From NCBI GenBank assembly GCA_937139495.1, contig CAKZQC010000021.1, forward strand, positions 47,334 through 111,333: a stretch of DNA of 64,000 bases, read 5' to 3'. How positions within the stretch are numbered: position 1 is the first letter of the stretch; each line of letters starts with the position of its first letter. This DNA comes from an uncultured Saprospiraceae bacterium (GTDB lineage: Bacteria > Bacteroidota > Bacteroidia > Chitinophagales > Saprospiraceae). The translations under genes were made by a program, and so were the position numbers. Positions 35,125 through 42,505 of the stretch are shown here, in pieces. Under the pieces are notes generated by a model. It saw only the letters and a program-made list of their open reading frames with translations. It ran no database searches and was not told where the DNA came from.

Positions 35125-36003
35125 ATGGCATTTAAATCTAAAATTGATCCGAATGAGATTAGTTCAATGACTTTTAAAGAATACTTTGGACTACTCAAAA
35201 AAGAAATCAAGAAAGCAGAAAAATTTGGAAACACAAATATAGTAGTATTATCTGACTTTCATTTTGCTTGTGGGCACATAGGTACCATGATGGTACTAGG
35301 AAAGCATAGTGGTATTATATCCAAATGGTATAAAAAGATAAAGAAAGAACGAAAAAAAGAGAATGACTTTGCCCGAGGCAATTGTTATTTCAAAATAGCT
35401 GATGACGGGGATACTACCTTACACATCGCATTGGAAGATGGAAAAGGCAAGCCCGATAAAATGAAGAAAAACGGTAAAAACCTATTCAAAAAGCTCGGAT
35501 TTTCTCCTAATATATTCAAGGGGGAATTTTTGGAAGATGTCGAGGGAGTTCTATCAGAACAAGAGTTGGCGACGATGGATGAGGAAGCTGATAAAATGAA
35601 TGATGATAAGAAGTTGGGCTTTTTATCCAAAAAATACAGAAAAGCATTCGAAAAGATCAGTAACGAAGTAATACCAGCCCTAAAGAATAAGGAATCCATC
35701 AACTTATATTGTTTGGAAGTAGCTAAAGATGCCTATGTGGCGGGACAGAGTTTCATAGATCGCTTTGATGAAGTCTCGCAGAAAGAACAAGACCGCTATG
35801 AGGTTATGCGAGAAAAAATAGTAGCTAATATGAGCGACTTGGAAAAAGTCGTAGCCAAAGTGAAGCAACTATTAATGGCAAGTGCTGATATCAATATAGA
35901 TATAGAATCTGTAATAGAAGATTTGGCTGATAAAAAATCTATTATTGACAATCAAATCAATCAACTTGACCCTATGCTCAAATCTTATTTAGAACTCAAT
36001 TAA
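35125..36003 (+). CDS. unknown protein sharing the calpain's N-terminal domain
   Basis: A 292-residue soluble protein from the ATG at 35125 (MAFKSKIDPNEISSMTF). An upstream in-frame start at 35065 would add a non-conserved basic stretch. Residues 5-125 align with residues 8-128 of the calpain-like protease at 2285. The best block, P9-K26 here against P10-K27 there, has 11 of 18 identical residues, and G85-x-C87 plus E-x-G-K-x-K-P (104-110 here, 101-107 there) fall at the same places. Residues about 140-292 are helical and charged, with coiled-coil propensity, and have no protease domain. No signal peptide. The next gene begins 14 bp downstream, so the two form an operon. The function of the domain is unknown. 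Confidence 0.7.
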   Translation: MAFKSKIDPNEISSMTFKEYFGLLKKEIKKAEKFGNTNIVVLSDFHFACGHIGTMMVLGKHSGIISKWYKKIKKERKKENDFARGNCYFKIADDGDTTLHIALEDGKGKPDKMKKNGKNLFKKLGFSPNIFKGEFLEDVEGVLSEQELATMDEEADKMNDDKKLGFLSKKYRKAFEKISNEVIPALKNKESINLYCLEVAKDAYVAGQSFIDRFDEVSQKEQDRYEVMREKIVANMSDLEKVVAKVKQLLMASADINIDIESVIEDLADKKSIIDNQINQLDPMLKSYLELN

Positions 36004-36017
36004 AACCCCATAGCATC

Positions 36018-38171
36018 ATGAATTTAAATACAGCAAACAAACAACAACTAGAGCTATTGGAGATACAGCTTCAAGAATGGCTTAACTTACATAAAAACAC
36101 TGGTGTCGATACACTAACAGAAAGTAAATATCAAAAACTATTATTGCTGATACAACAGCTGTTCACGACACAACAAGAGGGCGGAGGTATATTTGATAGT
36201 CTTATAGATGCGTCTAATATTGCATCAAGTATTATCAAAAATCAATTAAAAGCAACCGTAGCACATTTTGAAGAAGGTCGCCGTCAAGAAGTAGTTGATT
36301 GTATTGCAGCAATAGCAGCATTCGAAAAGCGAACAGACCTGAAGCAAAAGCAAACAAACGACCCTATAAACGACAGTGATCACATTCGTATTGTTTTGAA
36401 AAAGCTAAAAGATGAAGACAACATCATCACTAGCCAAAACCTAAAAGATGCTTATGCGGAATATTACAAGGGAGATCTAGATTTAGGTCCTGAATTGATG
36501 ACCGAAGCAAGTAGTGCTAGCGGAGGATACCAATTAGTAATCAATTTAGGCGAACATTTTAAAAACGCCCTAACTAAAAAAGGAGATTTAGAGGAAAAAG
36601 CCAAGGTAGTTGAGGACGAAAACAAGAAAAGTCTACCAATCATAGTCATGCCACCAGAATTAGCTGGACCTAAAATTATTATATCTTTCAGCAAAAAGAA
36701 GGCATTTGTTGACGAACTCTATAATAATAACACAAAAAAAGTATTTTTCGATTTTTTATCTAATAGTGGTGCGTATAACACTTTTACCAAAAGCGTATCC
36801 AGTACTATTTCTGCCGCTAGCTTAGTCGGAGATTTAGGCGATGCTTTGGGTCCTTTTAAATGTTCTGCAAAGCTTAGCTTCTTGAGTGTCAAAAGAGACT
36901 TTGCTTCTTTTTCTTTAAACGATTATACTAGCCTCACAAAAATTGGTCTAGCTTCACTTACGTTCACTTTGGGTAGTAATGCAAATTACCTAACGTCTTT
37001 ATTTCCTCCTGACTTTCCTATGTTAAGTATTATTTCTCACCTTTCTATTAAAGGTCAGATCATAATACGAATAAACTTAGATGTAGTAGAGTGCATCAAA
37101 AGGAAATTAATAGAAGAAGGAAAAGAAGAAATAATAGACGATATAAAAAAAATAGAGCTTAAGGGTAAACAAGTAGAGCAAGCAGCCGAAGAACTTGGAG
37201 AGGAAATAGGTAACCTAGAAGCTAGACAGGAAAGGCTAACAAAAAAAGAACGCGATCTTAATAAAATCAAAAACGATAAAAAAATTAAGATAGAAGAAAG
37301 CAAAATTTTTGAGCAAGAAGAACGACTAACAGAACACAAACAAAAAACAGATCTACAGAAAAAACGAGTGATGAACGCTCAGAAAAAGTTCAAAACTGAA
37401 TACATTGAGCTTGATAAACTTATTGAGGAAACCAATAACAAATATAAGGGTACTAAGTATGGCAAATCTGTCAAATATACCACTAAACTCGCTAGAAATA
37501 AAGTTATTCGCAAGACCTCTAGCTCATTCCTAAGAGGAGCTTTACGTTATTCACCTGCGAGATTTATGCCATTAATTAATTTTGGCTTTATGGTTTGGGA
37601 TCTAATGGATGTGTTCAATGAATTCCAAACATTATGGGATAACAGATGGCAGAAATATGGTAATATAACTTATCAGAAAGAAAAAGAAAGAGCCAGAAGA
37701 AAAGAAAGTGCTAGAGCATCTCGCTCAAATATAACTAGTGGTTCAAGCTCTATAAAAAAATATGTTGAGATGGCTATGTACTTGCACTTGCCAAAGTTCG
37801 ATAAAGATGATAACAGTACTACACTGGCAGGAGCTCAGGGTTTCCCTGTATATTTGAGGTTCTATGAGAATAGCGATACATACAAAGATTATATATCCAA
37901 CAAAGGGAAGTACAGTGATAGAAACCCTAGCGAAAGTGTCTCCAGTCGTAAGATTTCTGAGGGTGAACTAATTAGCTTTAGCTATATAGATATTGATAGA
38001 GCTAATATTGGAATCTCCATGGATAAAATTAATGATGTTGGCAGACTAGACCTATCTTCTAGAGACAAATCAAACTTCAAACTACACTATGATTATGAAT
38101 ACCTTATGGATAGAGAAGGATTGCTAAATAATAAATCACTTATAGATTCATCTGATTATGTAGAAAAATAA
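36018..38171 (+). CDS. large unknown protein with coiled-coil and hydrophobic segment
   Basis: A 717-residue protein, no signal peptide. An N-terminal helical region (LNTANKQQLELLEIQLQEWL) is followed by a beta-rich part that contains SLPIIVMPPELAGPKIIISF near residue 210. A long coiled coil spans about 370-490 (LEARQERLTKKERDLNKIK). Near 525 there is a hydrophobic stretch (FMPLINFGFMVWDLMDVF) and then a C-terminal domain with VEMAMYLHLPKFDKDD and FPVYLRFYENSDTYKDYI. I recognise no family. It is second in an operon with the protein that shares the calpain's N-terminal domain. A terminator hairpin follows. Confidence 0.65.
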   Translation: MNLNTANKQQLELLEIQLQEWLNLHKNTGVDTLTESKYQKLLLLIQQLFTTQQEGGGIFDSLIDASNIASSIIKNQLKATVAHFEEGRRQEVVDCIAAIAAFEKRTDLKQKQTNDPINDSDHIRIVLKKLKDEDNIITSQNLKDAYAEYYKGDLDLGPELMTEASSASGGYQLVINLGEHFKNALTKKGDLEEKAKVVEDENKKSLPIIVMPPELAGPKIIISFSKKKAFVDELYNNNTKKVFFDFLSNSGAYNTFTKSVSSTISAASLVGDLGDALGPFKCSAKLSFLSVKRDFASFSLNDYTSLTKIGLASLTFTLGSNANYLTSLFPPDFPMLSIISHLSIKGQIIIRINLDVVECIKRKLIEEGKEEIIDDIKKIELKGKQVEQAAEELGEEIGNLEARQERLTKKERDLNKIKNDKKIKIEESKIFEQEERLTEHKQKTDLQKKRVMNAQKKFKTEYIELDKLIEETNNKYKGTKYGKSVKYTTKLARNKVIRKTSSSFLRGALRYSPARFMPLINFGFMVWDLMDVFNEFQTLWDNRWQKYGNITYQKEKERARRKESARASRSNITSGSSSIKKYVEMAMYLHLPKFDKDDNSTTLAGAQGFPVYLRFYENSDTYKDYISNKGKYSDRNPSESVSSRKISEGELISFSYIDIDRANIGISMDKINDVGRLDLSSRDKSNFKLHYDYEYLMDREGLLNNKSLIDSSDYVEK

Positions 38172-38181
38172 AATTGATACC

Positions 38182-38221
38182 TATGGCGTATTATCTTTGG
38201 AGGTAGTACGCCATATTTTTT
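38182..38221 (+). terminator. terminator of the two-gene operon
   Basis: TATGGCGTA pairs with TACGCCATA and is followed by a T run. The T run touches the left edge of element B. Confidence 0.65.
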
Positions 38222-38540
38222 AGATCTATATCATAGGAGGTATTGAAGAAGCGTAAAATAACAGTAATCCTACTTTAGGATGTATTCTAGGCTAAAAGTA
38301 GTTGTTCCAATTATATCTTCTCTTCTTTCCATTACCGAAAGAAGCAAAGTCTAGGGCGAATAAAAGAGCCTCTACAGTTGATGCCAAGCATCAAGCTATC
38401 TCCATATAAGACGCTCGAAGTTTAAATGTATTTTCAAGGGATGGTATTCGCTTGTTCTCCATAATGCCCTCTTAATTTCACAGCTTTCTCTTGGTTTCAT
38501 CAGTTTAAATAACATTTTTTAAGTTTTGTCCTGTACTCAA
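38215..38540 (+). mobile_element. element B, left-truncated relative of element A
   Basis: From ATCTATATCATAGG onward the sequence follows element A closely (shared ATAACAGTAATCCTACTTTAGG, then the core 38309-38469 and the right-hand arm). It ends in TTTTGTCCTGTACTCAA (38524-38540), a one-mismatch version of A's right terminal repeat. The left terminal repeat is missing; the sequence there is the T run of the preceding terminator. The middle of the core (about 38362-38415) is unrelated to the corresponding part of A. No reading frame. With the terminator and the promoter region of the next gene this accounts for the gene-free stretch 38172-38654. Confidence 0.8.
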
Positions 38541-38584
38541 AAAATACACTCTAATTCAAATTAATAAAAAAAAATTACAAAACC

Positions 38585-38607
38585 TTAATGCGACATAGTT
38601 GCATTAA
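38585..38607. promoter_or_regulatory. Zur/Fur-like operator
   Basis: TTAATGCGACATAGTTGCATTAA is close to a perfect 23-bp dyad of the TGCAACnnnGTTGCA type used by Fur-family (often zinc-sensing Zur) repressors in Bacteroidota. It overlaps the -33 region of the MerC-like gene's promoter, so a bound repressor would block it. Confidence 0.6.
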
Positions 38608-38629
38608 TAGAAGATTAATTTTACTTTTG
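38599..38629 (+). promoter_or_regulatory. promoter of the MerC-like gene
   Basis: TACTTTTG (38622-38629) matches TAnnTTTG and TTG at 38599-38601 fits the -33 element. The start codon lies 25 bp downstream. Confidence 0.65.
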
Positions 38630-38654
38630 TCACCTTATTAAAAAATTGATAGAC

Positions 38655-39056
38655 ATGATCCTAAGTAAACAATCTGACATTTTCGGTGCATTAGCAAGCA
38701 CACTATGTCTCATTCATTGCCTTATTACTCCCTTGATATTCGTCGCACAAACTTGCTCATTAACTTGTTGTGCTAGTGCTCCTGCTTGGTGGAGGGTGAT
38801 TGATTTGGCTTTCTTAATCATCTCATTTTTTGCTATTTACGCATCTACCAATAGTACCACAAAAAACTGGTTGAAAATTAGTTTTTGGGTAAGTTGGGTA
38901 AGTCTCTTTATGCTGATCATCAATGAGAATTTTCATTTTATCACACTAGCCCATGAAAGTATTTATGTTCCTTCCTTGGCTCTTATTCTGCTACATTTCT
39001 ATAATAAGAAATACTGTACCTGCTCCTCCAACTCTTGTTGTGTGAATCAATCCTAA
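38655..39056 (+). CDS. MerC-like membrane protein
   Basis: A 133-residue protein with four hydrophobic helices, started at the ATG at 38655 (an upstream TTG is rejected). SDIFGALASTLCLIHCLITPLIF carries the conserved C-x-x-H-C of the first MerC helix. The C-terminus has a cysteine cluster (KKYCTCSSNSCCVNQS) that may bind a metal ion. MerC-type proteins move metal ions (originally mercury) through the inner membrane. The Zur/Fur-like operator in front of it suggests control by zinc or iron supply rather than by mercury. Two hairpins follow the stop. Confidence 0.8.
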   Translation: MILSKQSDIFGALASTLCLIHCLITPLIFVAQTCSLTCCASAPAWWRVIDLAFLIISFFAIYASTNSTTKNWLKISFWVSWVSLFMLIINENFHFITLAHESIYVPSLALILLHFYNKKYCTCSSNSCCVNQS

Positions 39057-39080
39057 TTTAGAACCCCTACCACCAGTGTT

Positions 39081-39101
39081 ATCCTGCCTATTAAGCAGGA
39101 T
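39081..39101 (+). terminator. hairpin after the MerC-like gene
   Basis: ATCCTGC pairs with GCAGGAT around a short loop, with an A-rich rather than T-rich tail. Probably part of the transcript end. Confidence 0.4.
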
Positions 39102-39132
39102 AAAAAACATATTCTTAAAGGTAACTTTCTAC

Positions 39133-39171
39133 AAAAAAAGCTACTTCAATTTATCTTGAAGTAGCTTTTTT
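39133..39171. terminator. bidirectional terminator between convergent genes
   Basis: AAAAAGCTACTTCAA pairs with TTGAAGTAGCTTTTT, with T runs on both strands, between the MerC-like gene (plus) and the 217-residue protein (minus). Confidence 0.8.
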
Positions 39172-39174
39172 CAA

Positions 39175-39828
39175 TCATTTATTGAAGGTCGTTATCTGCT
39201 GTAATTCTTTGCCAAATTTAACTTCTCCTATCATTTGTTGGAGCAATGCTCTAACCACCGACAAAGGATGTGTCGGAAATTGAGCATCATATTGTTTATC
39301 TTCGGACAAATTCATCAAACTACCTTCTTCGATGCTGCTGTCGTACGGGTCGCTCGCCCAACCCTCAAAACTATCGGTTGGCAACTTGCCTTCTGTCATT
39401 AATTTAGTATAAACAACCGTATCTCTTACCCCTGTCATTCCTGCTTCCAGTGCTTGTATTTTTATTACATAACTACACTTTTTGAATGGGATAGTCAAAC
39501 AGGCAACATAGCTCATTCCGCTAGGTTCTTGAGCAAACTTAAAGATTGTTTTTATCGCCACCAACCCCTTCAAGTCCATTTTTTCTATCTCAATAATTCC
39601 GCCATTGCTGCCCAATACTTGATCCCGATAAAACGCCCTGAGAGTCGTCAGGTCTTTGATAGTAGGTAAATCTGGTGGTAAGTCAAAAAAATTGACGGAT
39701 ACTGATTTTGTTTGTTCTTCATTTATCCACTGTTGGATAGTTCCATCATTCTTGGTATTAATCCAGCCAAAACTGGGTATCTCTACCGATTGAATACTTG
39801 CTTTTTTTTTGTTAAAAAAACCGAACAT
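39175..39828 (-). CDS. soluble protein of unknown function
   Basis: A 217-residue soluble protein, no signal peptide. VEIPSFGWINTKNDGTIQQWIN near the N-terminus and a YVACLTIPFKKCSYVIKIQA strand region in the middle. The C-terminal half contains FEGWASDPYDSSIEEGSLMNLSEDKQYDAQFPTHPLSVVRALL. Long relatives in Bacteroidota and myxobacteria resemble immunity-type proteins in general composition, but I cannot name the family. The terminator at 39133-39171 is shared with the MerC-like gene. Confidence 0.6.
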   Translation of the reverse strand: MFGFFNKKKASIQSVEIPSFGWINTKNDGTIQQWINEEQTKSVSVNFFDLPPDLPTIKDLTTLRAFYRDQVLGSNGGIIEIEKMDLKGLVAIKTIFKFAQEPSGMSYVACLTIPFKKCSYVIKIQALEAGMTGVRDTVVYTKLMTEGKLPTDSFEGWASDPYDSSIEEGSLMNLSEDKQYDAQFPTHPLSVVRALLQQMIGEVKFGKELQQITTFNK

Positions 39829-39934
39829 TAATTTAAATTTTGAGGGTGATTAATAGACATTAGTAATAATACACTTAGAGCTTATCTAATTAATTTCCAT
39901 TTAAAGTATGAAAAAAATAATTTTCCACAAAAAA

Positions 39935-39964
39935 AAGCTACTCCAAGTTGCCTTGAAGTAGCTT
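39935..39964 (-). terminator. terminator of sppA, displaced by element C
   Basis: AAGCTACTCCAA pairs with TTGAAGTAGCTT with one mismatch; on the minus strand nine T follow. The stop of sppA is more than 420 bp away, with element C inserted in between. Confidence 0.65.
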
Positions 39965-39995
39965 AATATACTAAAGTTGGGAACGCTTTATTAAC

Positions 39996-40353
39996 TGATG
40001 TTACGCAAGAATAGTTTGAGTCTTGAATTAAGAAAAGAATTGTTCTAATCTCGTTCAAGGACTAAGCCTACTGAAAATGTGGGCATTATGGAGAACAAGC
40101 AAATACTATCCCTTGAAAATACGTTTAAACTTCAAGGGGTTCCACCGAAAACAGCCTAAAGACGTATTTAATCTAGCAAAACACGTCATTTGAACCTAAA
40201 AGGAGGTCTAAAAATTCCCTTGAAGTCAGTATTGAAAGGTGATAGTATCTTGTTCGCAATATTCGTCCTAGACTTTGCTTCTTTCGGTAATGGAAAGAAG
40301 AGGAGATATAATTGACCTCTCCTATTGGCGAATTTATTTCTTGCGTAACATCA
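39996..40353 (-). mobile_element. element C, related core with different ends
   Basis: The element is bounded by 16-bp perfect inverted repeats, TGATGTTACGCAAGAA (39996-40011) and its complement (40338-40353), unlike those of A. Its core (40081-40313, inverted relative to A) shares with A and B the CTTCTTTC/GAAAGAAG hairpin, the CCCTTGAA/TTCAAGGG hairpin and the ATTATGGAGAACAAGC block, while the middle (about 40147-40217) is unrelated. ACGCTTTA[T/C]TAA occurs at 39983-39994 and 40363-40374, possibly a decayed target duplication. No reading frame. It lies 33 bp after the sppA stop and, with the displaced terminator, explains the gene-free stretch 39829-40385. Confidence 0.75.
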
Positions 40354-40385
40354 ATTATTGATACGCTTTACTAAACGTGCTTTAT

Positions 40386-42236
40386 TTACTGTATATTCAA
40401 CTGATAAGGCAATCTAGTCTGAATGCCTCTCATTTCTTTGATCTGTTGAGCAGCTTCTATTACCTCTTGCAATTCTGCAATATCAGTACCAGTCATGCTG
40501 TTCTTAATTTCCTGTAGAAGAGCTGCTTTTGTGTTGACACCCTCGTCTTTTTCGCCCGAAATAAATTCTTCAATTTTGTCTTCAAACGATTTTGCTTTAG
40601 GATAATCCACTACACTGTATTTTTCTAGGCTTGCCAATTTGGCAACAGAAACAATAGCGTCTTCTAATCCGCCCATTTCGTCAACCAAACCAATTTCTTT
40701 GGCAGTATTGCCTAACCAAACACGACCTTGTGCCACAGAATCAACATCTGCCATCGACATTCCTCTACCTTCTGATACACGTGTTTTGAATACCGTATAA
40801 ACATCATCAACAGACTGCTGAATCATTTGCTTTTCTTCTTCATTAAATTCATAGAAAAGACTGCTACCACTAGACATCAATGAATATTTGCCAATCTTGA
40901 CGGTATCCATCGTGATACCCATGTGATCTTCGAGTAGTCCACGTACATTCGGAATCATTCCGAAGACACCAATCGAACCAGTAATCGTATTGTTTTCGGC
41001 AAAGATAATATCCGAGTTACTCGCTATGTAGTATCCGCCAGAAGCAGCCACATCACCCATAGAAGTAACAACTTTGATACCTTGTTTTTTTGCCATTTCT
41101 AGCTCTCTCCAGATAATATCTGAAGCTAAGGCAGAACCACCACCAGAATTAACACGCAATACAATTGCTTTTATGTTTTCTTTCTTGCGAATTTTGCGAA
41201 TTTCAGCAGCATATTTGTCGCCACCAATCGAACCTTTTTCACCTTGACCATCTACAATAGAACCTTCGGCATAAATAACCGCAATTTGGTTATCTTCTTT
41301 GCTTGGGTTCAGGTCATCTTTGTGAATGCTGTAATATTTTTCGATACTCACTACTTCCAATTTATCATCTTTGGCAGTACCTACTTTGCTACGCAATTCA
41401 TCAATTACTTCATCTTTGTATTTGAGTCCATCTACCAATTTGTATTGAACAGCATCTTTAGGTGTACGAATAAGTCCATTGTTGGCAATACGATACAATT
41501 CAGTAGCTGGTACAGCACGGCTTTCTGCCAATCCGTCGAGGTAAATATCGTACATTCCCGAAAGGAAAGTAGTCACTTGCTTGCGGTTAGCTTCGGACAT
41601 ATCCGTACGGCGGAATGGCTCCGTAGCAGATTTAAATTTACCCGCATAGAAAATTTGAGCCGTTACACCCATCTTATCCATCAGCCCTTTGTAGTAGGTC
41701 AATTGAGCTGCAAATCCTGTAAAGCTAAATCCACCTTGTGGGTGCAAATAAACAGAATCGGCAACAGAAGCCAAATAGTAGCTTTTCTGATTGTACATCG
41801 TCGTATAAGCCGTAATAAACTTACCTTTTGCTTTGAATGCAATCAATTTGTTGCGCAGTACTTTGGTGGTTGCCCAACCCAATGGCACATTGCTCAAATC
41901 TAAATAAATTCCTTTGATATCATCGTCATTAGCTGCCTTGTCTAGCAATCTGCTCATGTCTTGTAGTCCAATATTTTTGGCAAACATTGCTTCTACATCA
42001 AATTGCCCTTGTGCTACGTTATTAGTCAACTCGGGGGTGGGTTCATCAAATTCTATTTTCAGTACGGTATTCGGTTTTATGCCCTCCACTTCGGAGCTAG
42101 AACCAATAGCTACGCCTGTGGCTACTCCAATACCGACTAGGATGCCTAGTCCAATGATAGTTCCTAAGCAAGAAGTAAAAAACAGCTTAAAAAAGCCTAC
42201 TTTTGCATGAACTGTTACGGGTTTCTCTTTACTCAT
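40386..42236 (-). CDS. sppA: signal peptide peptidase SppA, 67K type
   Basis: A 616-residue membrane-anchored protease that degrades cleaved signal peptides. After an N-terminal membrane helix (LFFTSCLGTIIGLGILVGIG) come two related domains. The N-terminal domain holds the catalytic lysine in AGKFKSATEPFRR. The C-terminal domain holds the nucleophilic serine in TSMGDVAASGGYYIASNSD, and NTITGSIGVFGMIPN is conserved. Both are present, so the enzyme should be active. Length fits the long (67K) type. A TATATTTG promoter element lies 86 bp upstream. Element C follows its stop. Confidence 0.93.
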   Translation of the reverse strand: MSKEKPVTVHAKVGFFKLFFTSCLGTIIGLGILVGIGVATGVAIGSSSEVEGIKPNTVLKIEFDEPTPELTNNVAQGQFDVEAMFAKNIGLQDMSRLLDKAANDDDIKGIYLDLSNVPLGWATTKVLRNKLIAFKAKGKFITAYTTMYNQKSYYLASVADSVYLHPQGGFSFTGFAAQLTYYKGLMDKMGVTAQIFYAGKFKSATEPFRRTDMSEANRKQVTTFLSGMYDIYLDGLAESRAVPATELYRIANNGLIRTPKDAVQYKLVDGLKYKDEVIDELRSKVGTAKDDKLEVVSIEKYYSIHKDDLNPSKEDNQIAVIYAEGSIVDGQGEKGSIGGDKYAAEIRKIRKKENIKAIVLRVNSGGGSALASDIIWRELEMAKKQGIKVVTSMGDVAASGGYYIASNSDIIFAENNTITGSIGVFGMIPNVRGLLEDHMGITMDTVKIGKYSLMSSGSSLFYEFNEEEKQMIQQSVDDVYTVFKTRVSEGRGMSMADVDSVAQGRVWLGNTAKEIGLVDEMGGLEDAIVSVAKLASLEKYSVVDYPKAKSFEDKIEEFISGEKDEGVNTKAALLQEIKNSMTGTDIAELQEVIEAAQQIKEMRGIQTRLPYQLNIQ

Positions 42237-42321
42237 GTTTGTGTGTTGTTTTTATTGAAATAAAAGACCTACCAAAGGCTTCTAAAAACTTAGTAGGTTG
42301 TGTTTGTATGTTGTTATACTC

Positions 42322-42329
42322 CAAATATA
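42322..42329 (-). promoter_or_regulatory. -7 element of sppA
   Basis: TATATTTG on the minus strand, 86 bp upstream of the sppA start. Confidence 0.5.
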
Positions 42330-42430
42330 TTTTTTTAGTTCGAACTACTACAGTTAGTTAGACGAACGTAGTCGTTTATTCTGCCAACAGTTATTTTATG
42401 GGACAAACGACACTCTGAAATAACAAAAAG

Positions 42431-42459
42431 TGCCTTCTTGCTTTAGGGGCAAGAAGGCA
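42431..42459 (-). terminator. terminator of the caspase-like gene
   Basis: TGCCTTCTTGC pairs with GCAAGAAGGCA around a 7-base loop; a T run follows on the minus strand. It lies 47 bp after the stop at 42506. Confidence 0.75.
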
Positions 42460-42505
42460 TTTAAAATTGTACTACTGTATGTGTAAGCAGCTTTTGTTAC
42501 GGCTA

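Noticed and set aside
38646..38654. TTG start for the MerC-like protein
   Set aside because: An ATG lies 9 bases downstream at a good distance from the promoter, and the added residues are not needed.
38655..39056. Mercury-resistance operon
   Set aside because: No other mer genes are present, and the operator points to a Fur-family regulator.
41244..41903. 219-residue open frame on plus inside sppA
   Set aside because: It lies wholly antisense to sppA, whose catalytic motifs are intact. The composition is that of a mirrored coding sequence, with no promoter.
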